A DNA stretch of 20,097 bases from positions 1 to 20,097 of IMG/VR virus record IMGVR_UViG_3300017765_000105; one strand, 5' to 3'. Source of the stretch: a virus. How positions within the stretch are numbered: the first letter of the stretch is position 1; every line of letters starts with the position of its first letter. The translations under genes and the position numbers were made by a program. The notes beneath the pieces were generated by a model, which worked only from the letters and a program-made list of their open reading frames with translations, was not told where the DNA came from and searched no databases. Positions 7,549-13,900 of this stretch are shown here, one piece after another.

Positions 7549-7580
7549 AAAAAAAGCGACTACTTGTATATAGTCGCTTT
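7549..7580 (-). terminator. Rho-independent terminator after the modular acidic protein gene
   Basis: Perfect 10-bp arms AAAGCGACTA (7553-7562) and TAGTCGCTTT (7571-7580) with an 8-base loop. On the minus strand a T run (7555-7549) follows. It lies 24 bp past the stop codon of the gene ending at 7604 and 12 bp before the SGNH start. Confidence 0.85.
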
Positions 7581-7603
7581 ATATTAAGTTAGTAAATTAA
7601 GTT

Positions 7604-8680
7604 TTATTTTTCTGCTTCTTCTAAAAAATCTTTGTAACTTTTGTAAAGTTTTTCTTCTACTGCTTCCATAGTTTCTTCAACTTCACGTGGCTCCTGGTTC
7701 ATTGGATTGTCACCGTCTGCACTTGCAGGATACATTTTCTTAGGACCATTTAATCCGCCACTTAGACCAATTAATTGATCTTCTACACTACTATATTCTT
7801 CTTCAGGCTCATTAGCATACTCTTGTATTTTATCTGCATAGTTTTCGTAACCTGCTAGTTGTAAAATATCTTGTAGTTCTTGCACTGGTACAGATACCAT
7901 TGCGTCAACTGCTTCTTCGTCACAACCACAATCATCTTCCATTTCAATATCTTGTTGTTGTACGTCTTCAATTGTTTGAACATCATCATCTAGAGGTAAT
8001 TCCATTTGTCCCGGTCTGTTTGCATCTGCTATAGCAGACAAGTACTTGTCATATTCGACACCAAAAGTTCCTTTTACAGTATCTAAGTATTTCTGTATGA
8101 TTGGTCTAGCATCTCCAGTTGGATCTTTATACCCGTCAGTTGCTAAATCGTCATACAATGTATCATCACCAAATGCAAAAGAAATTGCATTAATTGCATC
8201 TTTCCCGCCATCACCTAATGGAATAGGATCTTGCATTAATTTATTCATCTTTGCTACTTCTTCATCAGTAGTTGGTAAAGCCCATGTTCCTTCTGTAACC
8301 GTTGCTTCTGGCTCTTGAACATCCTCGTCTGCTCTGTCTATGATTTCTTGTTTAATCTCATCATACAAGTCGCCTCTACCTGGATATTCTTTTTCAAAGT
8401 CTTCTTTGTCCATGCCATCCTCAATGTCAATCATCATGTTCTTGTAACTACCTTTACCCTCGTCTAGTGTATCCTCTTCAATACCATCTAGTCTATCCAT
8501 GTATTCACGCATGTCTTCCATTTTGCCTGACATTTTCATTTTCTTTTTCTTTAGAGTAGGATTCTTTTCTATGCCTGGTTCAGCATATTTAGATGGAGTT
8601 GGAGTTGTACGACCAATGTCCATTCCGCCGCCTCCCATTTTGTCCATTTTACTCATTTTTGGCTTTATTACTATAGGCAT
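7604..8680 (-). CDS. Modular acidic protein sharing a 110-residue module with the 662-residue protein
   Basis: A 358-residue soluble protein of unknown function. Residues 1-60 are basic and methionine/glycine-rich (KMSKMDKMGGGGMDIGRTTP, KKKKMKMSGKMEDMREYMDR). Residues 60-128 are acidic. Residues 129-238 are the shared module (TEGTWALPTTDEEVAKMNKL to LPLDDDVQTIE). Then comes a cysteine-bearing acidic link (MEDDCGCDEEAVDAM), a helical part (VPVQELQDILQLAGYENYAD), a segment LSGGLNGPKKMYPASADGDN, and a C-terminal helix YKSYKDFLEEAEK. The start overlaps the LysM-like gene by 10 bp behind GGGGAAG, so the two are coupled; a terminator follows. The cluster position and the N-terminal cationic/C-terminal acidic build suggest a scaffold or internal head component, as inference. 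Confidence 0.75.
   Translation of the reverse strand: MPIVIKPKMSKMDKMGGGGMDIGRTTPTPSKYAEPGIEKNPTLKKKKMKMSGKMEDMREYMDRLDGIEEDTLDEGKGSYKNMMIDIEDGMDKEDFEKEYPGRGDLYDEIKQEIIDRADEDVQEPEATVTEGTWALPTTDEEVAKMNKLMQDPIPLGDGGKDAINAISFAFGDDTLYDDLATDGYKDPTGDARPIIQKYLDTVKGTFGVEYDKYLSAIADANRPGQMELPLDDDVQTIEDVQQQDIEMEDDCGCDEEAVDAMVSVPVQELQDILQLAGYENYADKIQEYANEPEEEYSSVEDQLIGLSGGLNGPKKMYPASADGDNPMNQEPREVEETMEAVEEKLYKSYKDFLEEAEK
7967..8296. repeat. Long imperfect direct repeat, copy 2 (shared 110-codon module)
   Basis: Encodes residues 129-238 of the 358-residue protein and pairs without gaps with 1970-2299. Both ends fall inside coding sequence: identity starts abruptly at the TEGTWALP codons and ends just after the PLDDDVQ codons. 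This points to duplication of a domain rather than a whole gene. Confidence 0.9.
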
Positions 8681-9720
8681 GTTTTCTTCCCCGTGATTTG
8701 TTCTATCATTGTTTTAGTTGGTTGTTTACTACTCATATCTGGCATTTTTTTATTAGCAAGTTTTGTATTACTTTTATAAGGATTTATACCCATATCTCTT
8801 TGTTTAGTTTCTTTTCTGCGATCTGCATAATTTTGTGGCTTTTTATTTCCACCGCCTACAAACTTATTAAAGGCTTTTTGCATATCACCAAATTTATAGT
8901 TTTTTACTGCATCAGGAACAAATTTTCCTAATCCTGTGAATGGGTTACCTATTACAGAATCGTTATCATTCTTAGGTGTATAGGTACCATCTTTATTTTG
9001 AACATACTGGTTAGGCATATTTCTTGGATCATTTTTATCTATATTTTTACTAGGGGGTGCCAGTGGCATTACACCGGTTGGTTTATCTTTAATTTTTTTA
9101 TCAGGACTAAAAGGATTTCCCGGACTACCTTTTTGACTTGGAGTTATTTTTTTATCAGGACTAAAAGGATTTCCTGGACTATCTTTTTGACTTGGTGCAG
9201 TATCCTGTTTTCTATTTTTCATAAGTAATCTATACTTTTCTGCAATACCACTTAGTGTATCACCTTTTTTAACTGTATAATTTTTTCCGTTAGGTAATTT
9301 TACTTTTTGTCCAATGTTTATTTTATTAGGATCTTTTATTCCACTGAGTTTTGCAAGTGTATTATAAGTTACACGTTCGTCGATGTTTTGCATATCGTCC
9401 TCTGTTGCATGAGATTTCATTGCATGAGAACCGCCACTCTTTTCAAGTCTATCGAACATGTCAGACATGTCTTGTTTTTCTTGGTCTGTTACTGCATCCA
9501 TGCCAAATATCATTTGTAATTCATCTATAGGAAATTCAAGTATATCATCTTCTTTATCTGTGTCTATATCTCTAATAACAACAGTGTTTCCGTCTAAATC
9601 AATAACCTCACCTCTTGCACCTGTAGTATGTTTAACACGATCACCAAGTTCAAGATCTCCTTGTTGAAGACCTTCATTTATTTTGCGTAAAGAGTCAATT
9701 GCTTTGTATAAATCTAGCAT
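8671..9720 (-). CDS. LysM-like protein with an SH3-like N-terminal part and tandem proline repeats
   Basis: A 349-residue basic protein. Residues 20-70 (LGDRVKHTTGARGEVIDLDG, NTVVIRDID) look like a small SH3/KOW-type beta-barrel. Residues 118-143 (NTLAKLSGIKDPNKINIGQK) match the second half of a LysM motif, and 147-163 (NYTVKKGDTLSGIAEKY) match the first half, so the halves occur in swapped order. Residues 175-210 are two 18-residue tandem repeats of the form PSQK-SPGNPFSPDKKI. The rest is lysine-, asparagine- and proline-rich and looks disordered. LysM domains bind peptidoglycan or chitin glycan; in tailed phages they occur in baseplate/tail and lysis proteins. No catalytic domain is visible. 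The ATG abuts the TAG of the preceding gene. Confidence 0.65.
   Translation of the reverse strand: MLDLYKAIDSLRKINEGLQQGDLELGDRVKHTTGARGEVIDLDGNTVVIRDIDTDKEDDILEFPIDELQMIFGMDAVTDQEKQDMSDMFDRLEKSGGSHAMKSHATEDDMQNIDERVTYNTLAKLSGIKDPNKINIGQKVKLPNGKNYTVKKGDTLSGIAEKYRLLMKNRKQDTAPSQKDSPGNPFSPDKKITPSQKGSPGNPFSPDKKIKDKPTGVMPLAPPSKNIDKNDPRNMPNQYVQNKDGTYTPKNDNDSVIGNPFTGLGKFVPDAVKNYKFGDMQKAFNKFVGGGNKKPQNYADRRKETKQRDMGINPYKSNTKLANKKMPDMSSKQPTKTMIEQITGKKTCL
9091..9198. repeat. Two tandem 54-bp repeats within the LysM-like gene
   Basis: Two adjacent, nearly identical 54-bp units (9145-9198 and 9091-9144) encode APSQKDSPGNPFSPDKKI and TPSQKGSPGNPFSPDKKI. DNA differences are few, for example TTTCCCGGACTACC against TTTCCTGGACTATC. 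The high DNA identity suggests a recent slippage duplication, and copy number could vary between related phages. Confidence 0.9.
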
Positions 9721-10227
9721 CTACTTTCCTTTTGCTTCAAACTCATACTTGCGAGTCTCTAAACCTTTAAGCATATTGCCATTGTATTCGTCACCAAAAC
9801 TATCTGATGCTTTTACTGCTTTGGCATCTTTGTAATCAGGATCGTCTAATTTAGCACTATATTCATCACCTTCTTCTTTAATTGCTTCTTCACGTGCAAT
9901 CTCTTCAGGATGGTCACTGTTTATAACAACTAAATGACTTGCTGGTACACCTACTACTTCACTTATGTATGTGTATAGTTGGTGTGCAGTCACCGGATAC
10001 TTCAATTCGGCATCCATAATAAAAACTTCTGCATTGTTTAGTGTTTGAAAGTCCATTGGGTGCTCTTGTATAGGAGTCTTTTTTGGTTTACTAATACTAG
10101 AGACTTCATACTTTTCAAGTGCAGATTCTAGTGCGTCCATTATTTCATCATCGCCTTTTTCTGCCATTTTAATACGGAACTTATATGTGTGTTCGCTTTC
10201 TACAAGATAACTCTTAAAACTTTTCAT
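9721..10227 (-). CDS. Small conserved-looking phage protein, possible internal head protein
   Basis: A 168-residue acidic, soluble protein. The N-terminus MKSFKSYLVESE strongly resembles the capsid-targeting sequence of T4 internal proteins (MKTYQEFIAEA), which the gp21 prohead protease removes after a Leu/Ile-x-Glu site; here LVE would be the cut. The body has a predicted beta-rich part (HTYKFRIKMAEKGDDEIMDA, EVSSISKPKKTPIQEHPMDF, NAEVFIMDAELKYPVTAHQL) and an acidic, probably flexible C-terminal third. From memory, proteins with the KTPIQEHPMDF-type segment occur in other marine T4-like phages without assigned function. A late-type box and an AAGGA site precede it. It sits between gp16 and the LysM-like gene. 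Confidence 0.75.
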   Translation of the reverse strand: MKSFKSYLVESEHTYKFRIKMAEKGDDEIMDALESALEKYEVSSISKPKKTPIQEHPMDFQTLNNAEVFIMDAELKYPVTAHQLYTYISEVVGVPASHLVVINSDHPEEIAREEAIKEEGDEYSAKLDDPDYKDAKAVKASDSFGDEYNGNMLKGLETRKYEFEAKGK

Positions 10228-10251
10228 CTTACAATCCTTTTTATATGTGTG

Positions 10252-10258
10252 TATTTAT
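10252..10258 (-). promoter_or_regulatory. Late-type promoter box for the 168-residue gene
   Basis: GAATAAATA on the minus strand, 24 nt upstream of the ATG at 10227 and overlapping the TAA of the gp16 candidate. An AAGGA ribosome site lies between box and ATG, so this transcript would have a normal short leader. Confidence 0.5.
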
Positions 10259-10770
10259 TCCTTTTCGTGTGTATTACGTCCTAAGATTTCTTGCAATAAT
10301 TGCGTCCTGTCTATTGCATGGCCTTGTCCATCTTCCATATCATCGCCTCTATCGTGTGCTTGTTTGGCTAGTTTTGCATCTAGTGTGGCTTTTTTTATTT
10401 GTAAATCTACTATACGAAGTTTTTTATTAACTTTATGTTGTTTTGCACTAAGAGCAGTATCTAACATACGACTAGCATTATTAAATATTTCACCACTAAA
10501 ACGTGCTTCAACATTCATACCTAAGTCCATAAGATCCTTAAATGTATCTTTTGCAAGTGAAGCAATGTCATCCATTTCTGCATCACTAGTTCCAAGTTCA
10601 CGAACACTAGGTAGGGCGGCATCTATTTTATCTACGTTTGCCATTGCAGTTTGTAGTTCAGGGATATCTTCTGCAGTAACGTCCTCTACTATCTTTGTAT
10701 TTTCTTCTTTAGTCAAAGGCATTTCCTCGTTAACTTCTACATTAAAGAGCTCTTCAAGTTTTTTGGTCAT
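10255..10770 (-). CDS. 16: Terminase small subunit, gp16-like
   Basis: A 171-residue, mostly alpha-helical protein. In T4-like phages gp16 forms rings that recognise DNA and regulate gp17. Evidence is the layout: an acidic N-terminal region (residues 1-60), a central helical hairpin (AEMDDIASLAKDTFKDLMDL, VEARFSGEIFNNASRMLDTA) where T4-like small terminases oligomerise, and a basic third helix (SAKQHKVNKKLRIVDLQIKK). The length is close to T4 gp16 (164 residues). The ribosome site is weak (GAAAGAA), but a late-type box precedes the gene. Position five genes upstream of gp17, rather than adjacent to it, is unusual against T4. Direct sequence similarity to T4 gp16 is low, so the call rests on helical pattern and context. 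Confidence 0.65.
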   Translation of the reverse strand: MTKKLEELFNVEVNEEMPLTKEENTKIVEDVTAEDIPELQTAMANVDKIDAALPSVRELGTSDAEMDDIASLAKDTFKDLMDLGMNVEARFSGEIFNNASRMLDTALSAKQHKVNKKLRIVDLQIKKATLDAKLAKQAHDRGDDMEDGQGHAIDRTQLLQEILGRNTHEKE

Positions 10771-10796
10771 ATTAGTTCTTTCATTACGTTATTAAT

Positions 10797-11750
10797 CTAT
10801 TTATTCACTAAATTGTGTAAATTTGGTTCTAGTAAGTTATGTACTTGTTGTGTATCTATAAAACGTTCAACGCCATGAGATGCTATATTTAGATTGTAGT
10901 TATAAATTAGTTCGTTTAAAATAATACTTTCATGTATTAATGTTAGTTTATATCTTGTTAAATTTATGTAATTATTTTTTAATATTGCATTAATAATTTG
11001 ATCAAAATACCAATCAAATAAAAATATGTTTCTTGTTTTTTCTCGCCAACTATTGTATACGGGTCTCCAGATATCTAATCTTTTATTATCTAGTTCTAAG
11101 CCTGCCCATACAATAATGTCTTCCATTAATGTATCAAGCATATGCCAACACTCGTTAATATCTGTGTAAAAAAAATCTTTGTTATAATCTCTTATATACT
11201 TTGATATTTTTTCTTTAGTATCATATGCTCCAGTTTTTCCAAAGTTAAGTGCCATGAATTCTCTATATTCCCATGTATTTTTTAAACTAAAGTTACTATC
11301 TTTTGACCATTTGTCTAGACTGCGACTAAACCACTTGTCAATCATTACATCAGAACCAACAGTAAATTCAGGAAGTCCTGTACGACCAATTGTATTCCAA
11401 AATCTTACACGTGATGAAGTATTAGTACAGATGACATTCTTATTTGTCATATTTACTAAATGGCTAATTGCCCCCTGTCTATGTATTGCATGTCTGTCGC
11501 CTAAGGTATGATGATATATTACATCAAGTCTATCTGTAGGTTCTATTTTTAGTTTGTAAATTAGTTCTGGATTTTGATATTGGTTTGATTCCCACGCATG
11601 GGCGTTTAGAGATGTCAGTGGATTATTAGGCAAAGACTTAATTGTGTTAGTTTTTAAATGTAAATATTCGGTTTGGCCACTTAGGTAATATAGTGACCAT
11701 GTAATAAAATTGCCACCAATGCCTCCGTCAGTCAATATATTGACTTGCAC
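10797..11750 (-). CDS. Unknown protein with a P-loop-like glycine-rich N-terminus (sulfotransferase-like?)
   Basis: A 317-residue protein whose start MQVNILTDGGIGGNFITWSL, with hydrophobic strand, glycine turn and helix, looks like the nucleotide- or PAPS-binding loop of sulfotransferase-type or other Rossmann enzymes. The loop lacks the Lys-Ser/Thr of a true Walker A. Further segments (RLDVIYHHTLGDRHAIHRQG, NVICTNTSSRVRFWNTIG, WEYREFMALNFGKTG) fit an alpha/beta enzyme. From memory similar proteins occur in marine T4-like phages, usually unannotated. The start is GTG, behind AAAGGA. It is low in GC and rich in Asn, Ile and Trp, like the GT10 and SGNH proteins and unlike the structural genes, suggesting accessory cargo between gp4 and gp16. 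The sulfotransferase idea is weak. Confidence 0.45.
   Translation of the reverse strand: MQVNILTDGGIGGNFITWSLYYLSGQTEYLHLKTNTIKSLPNNPLTSLNAHAWESNQYQNPELIYKLKIEPTDRLDVIYHHTLGDRHAIHRQGAISHLVNMTNKNVICTNTSSRVRFWNTIGRTGLPEFTVGSDVMIDKWFSRSLDKWSKDSNFSLKNTWEYREFMALNFGKTGAYDTKEKISKYIRDYNKDFFYTDINECWHMLDTLMEDIIVWAGLELDNKRLDIWRPVYNSWREKTRNIFLFDWYFDQIINAILKNNYINLTRYKLTLIHESIILNELIYNYNLNIASHGVERFIDTQQVHNLLEPNLHNLVNK
10798..10804 (-). promoter_or_regulatory. Late-type promoter box for the gp16-like gene
   Basis: GAATAAATA on the minus strand 27 nt upstream of the ATG at 10770, overlapping the TAG stop of the preceding gene. Confidence 0.5.
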
Positions 11751-11788
11751 TTTGAAATCCTTTAATTGATATATCTAATATTACTTAG

Positions 11789-12229
11789 TTAGCGTTTGCC
11801 GTTGTGAAAAATATCTTCTTCAGTCACAACTCTAAAACGTAAACCTTTGTGTTTAGCCCACTTTGCAGCGGCTTCCCACTTAGCATGATTAATTGCTATT
11901 GCAAGTTTTTCTGCTTTGCGTGATTTTTCTGTTAACATTGTTTGTGATTTAGGTTTTACTTCAATTAATTCTGCATGTTTTTTGCCGTTTTTATCTTGAT
12001 ACATTACAACAAAATCAGGTACATATACTGTGCCTTTACCTGTTAACGGATTACGATATGGTATTTGTATTGCTTCACTTGCCCAATTTACTACACTAGG
12101 ATGATTATCACAAAAACGCATAAAGGCGTGTTCCCAACCACTTCTATATCTCGGAGATTTATTACCGCTATACTTTTGTGGATTCTTCATTTCGTATAAG
12201 CCGTTAGCATATTTGTTACGACTAAACAT
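11789..12229 (-). CDS. 4: Head completion protein gp4 (T4 gp4/gp50 family, PD-(D/E)xK nuclease fold)
   Basis: A 146-residue homologue of T4 gp4 (also called gp50), which is needed to complete packaged heads so that tails can join, and carries a restriction-endonuclease-like fold. It aligns along the whole length: YRSGWEHAFMRFCDNHPSVV matches the T4 segment with YRSNWE and the conserved W, NWASEAIQIPYRNP matches WGSE..VIPY, and the catalytic core is VPDFVV (Asp) followed by ELIEVKPKSQ (Glu-x-Lys). The end, HAKWEAAAKWAKHKGLRFRV, matches the T4 KWKAA..LA...G.KFR segment. Length is close to T4 (about 150). The ATG directly follows the TAA of the previous gene behind a strong GGAGG site, so it is in the sheath-tube operon. 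One of the best assignments here. Confidence 0.92.
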   Translation of the reverse strand: MFSRNKYANGLYEMKNPQKYSGNKSPRYRSGWEHAFMRFCDNHPSVVNWASEAIQIPYRNPLTGKGTVYVPDFVVMYQDKNGKKHAELIEVKPKSQTMLTEKSRKAEKLAIAINHAKWEAAAKWAKHKGLRFRVVTEEDIFHNGKR

Positions 12230-12601
12230 TTATGCCTCCACTTGACGGGCTACATTCTCATTTGGTTTTATATTTTGTTCGTAACCTAGTAAACTAGTAG
12301 TTCTTCTACTTAAATTTAAAAAAGTTGGTATAGCACTTTTAAGATCACCGGCAGTGTTAAATTGTTCTATTATGTCTAGTATGTTAACATTTAATTCATT
12401 GGCTGCTTCTATTACAGCGGCTGTTAGTGCTGCGGCTGCATCATTATTTTTTGTTCGTGCTACAAAAAAACTTTTTGTTGCTTCGTACTCATTATCTGTC
12501 ATACTAATTTGATTTGTAAAATAATTAGTAAAATAATCTTGTACTCTTTGGTCAAAATTATCTGCAGGATTAATTATAGGTAAGTTAGTATCTTGTGCCA
12601 T
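12230..12601 (-). CDS. Small conserved-looking structural-cluster protein, function unknown
   Basis: A 123-residue, mostly helical protein with no recognised catalytic motif. Its N-terminal part (NPADNFDQRVQDYFTNYFTN) is aromatic-rich. The centre is an alanine-rich helix (FFVARTKNNDAAAALTAAVI), and the end has a conserved-looking SLLGYEQNIKPNENVA segment. Start and stop are tightly coupled to neighbours: the ATG overlaps the TAA of the gp19-like gene by one base (TAATG), and its TAA abuts the ATG of gp4. It is probably made with the tail and head completion proteins and acts in assembly. Marine T4-like phages commonly carry a small protein at this place; no function is known to me. Confidence 0.75.
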   Translation of the reverse strand: MAQDTNLPIINPADNFDQRVQDYFTNYFTNQISMTDNEYEATKSFFVARTKNNDAAAALTAAVIEAANELNVNILDIIEQFNTAGDLKSAIPTFLNLSRRTTSLLGYEQNIKPNENVARQVEA

Positions 12602-13884
12602 TATAAATCAAATTCTGTTAAAGGGCTAGGGTTACTTGCTATACTTTTATTTTTATATAATTTTTGGTCTGCAATATTGTTACGATAACTTGCAGTAGAA
12701 ATATTATTTGGTACAAATATTGAGTTTGCACCTACGTTATAATCTGTCTGTATTTTTGTTTCATTTACGACTTGCACATTCTTTCCATTTGTAGAAACAA
12801 TATTATCGATTGGAATTTTTCTACTAACATTATTAGTGCCAGTTTTTGCTTGTGTAGTACCATTAAAGAAGTCAATAATTCCATCAGTTACTTTTCCTGC
12901 AAAATTGGATGCAGTCTTTTCCGCAGCTCCTGTGATAGGCACAAGAATATTACTTGTAGATTTTTTGCCGGTAAGTAGATTATTAGCAAAAATAGATATT
13001 GTATCTTGTAGTAAATTTGCTGTGTTAAATCTTTGTGAATTAAATATGATTTCAGCATCTGTAATCGTACCTATTACATCACCTTTAAATAAATCACTTG
13101 GACGTTGTCCTGTAGTGCTTATTGTAGATCCGTTGACAAATGCATTATCCTCTGGTATTGTATCTACACTTAAATCACTAGTTTCTACATCGTAATGTAT
13201 ATCACCAAATCCTCTAGGATTAATGTTATTCACAAAACCTGTAGCATATTTTACTGTTTCGTATGCTAATTGCATTGTATTTTCCATTAATGTACCATTT
13301 GCATAAGCATGGGAGTCATGATTGAAAGAAGTAATTATAGGATTTACAAGAGTATATTCACCAAATTTGTGATTATGCATACTATAGATTTTTATATTTT
13401 TAAAAAATCTTTTATTACCTCGTTGCAGTCCCCATTGTTGTTGGGTCCTATTTGCGTATTTGTCTGAAGTTGTATAACTATTTCCATCTAAGTCATATGT
13501 AGGATCTGCATTATAAAAAGTATAATACTTGTGCCAAAGGTTTCTAATTGTTTCTTTTGCATCATCATGAAATCGTATAGTGACTGGTTGGTATGTAAAA
13601 CTGTGATGACTTTGTGTTTTTCTATTGTATTGATTATGGGTTTGTACGTCTAATGTATACGCAGGTAAATCTGCAGTCTTCACAAGTATTGGGATTTCAA
13701 GTTGTTCGATTGTGTCAAATAAAGTAGATGCTTGGGTTGTAAATTCAAATATTACATGAAATAAATTACTGTATTTTGGTTGTAACTCGTAATTATTTTC
13801 AACAAACGTTTTAGACGCATGTGAGTAATCTTTTACAGAATTACCTGTAGATAATCCTTTTAAAAGTGGATTTACACTAGCCAT
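12601..13884 (-). CDS. gp19-like tail-tube-fold paralogue, tail/baseplate structural protein
   Basis: A 427-residue protein immediately after gp19. Residues 38-225 follow the plan of a T4 tail-tube subunit: a strand pair (LFHVIFEFTT), a segment EIPILVKTADLPAYTLDVQT comparable to the gp19 part with RPAVTFEENIIDIYNSK, a strand YQPVTIRFHDD comparable to WDPITVNLRDD, and a late pair (FFKNIKIYSM, NPIITSFNHDSHAYANGTLM) comparable to the gp19 ending with GCFIQNVNYNELDYASQDPA. In T4 the tube initiator gp54 and cap proteins share this fold, so this could be a gp54-type initiator or an extra tube component. The C-terminal 180 residues (Ser/Asn/Thr-rich) have no assignment. It has an AGGAG ribosome site and no own late box. 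Confidence 0.65.
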   Translation of the reverse strand: MASVNPLLKGLSTGNSVKDYSHASKTFVENNYELQPKYSNLFHVIFEFTTQASTLFDTIEQLEIPILVKTADLPAYTLDVQTHNQYNRKTQSHHSFTYQPVTIRFHDDAKETIRNLWHKYYTFYNADPTYDLDGNSYTTSDKYANRTQQQWGLQRGNKRFFKNIKIYSMHNHKFGEYTLVNPIITSFNHDSHAYANGTLMENTMQLAYETVKYATGFVNNINPRGFGDIHYDVETSDLSVDTIPEDNAFVNGSTISTTGQRPSDLFKGDVIGTITDAEIIFNSQRFNTANLLQDTISIFANNLLTGKKSTSNILVPITGAAEKTASNFAGKVTDGIIDFFNGTTQAKTGTNNVSRKIPIDNIVSTNGKNVQVVNETKIQTDYNVGANSIFVPNNISTASYRNNIADQKLYKNKSIASNPSPLTEFDL

Positions 13885-13900
13885 GTATAACTAACTCCTA

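Noticed and set aside
1970-8296. Direct repeats as att sites or IS ends
   Set aside because: Both copies are wholly within coding frames and translate to the same domain. There is no integrase, transposase or terminal inverted repeat.
9091-9198. CRISPR-like array
   Set aside because: The 54-bp units are contiguous, in frame and without spacers; they encode a protein repeat.
10247-10795. 182-codon plus-strand open frame, serine-rich
   Set aside because: Antisense shadow of the gp16-like gene; the Ser/Ala/Leu composition is typical of reading AT-rich helical genes backwards.
12836-13195. Plus-strand open frame (119 codons), membrane-protein-like
   Set aside because: Antisense to the gp19 paralogue; apparent hydrophobicity comes from complementing Asn/Thr/Ile codons.
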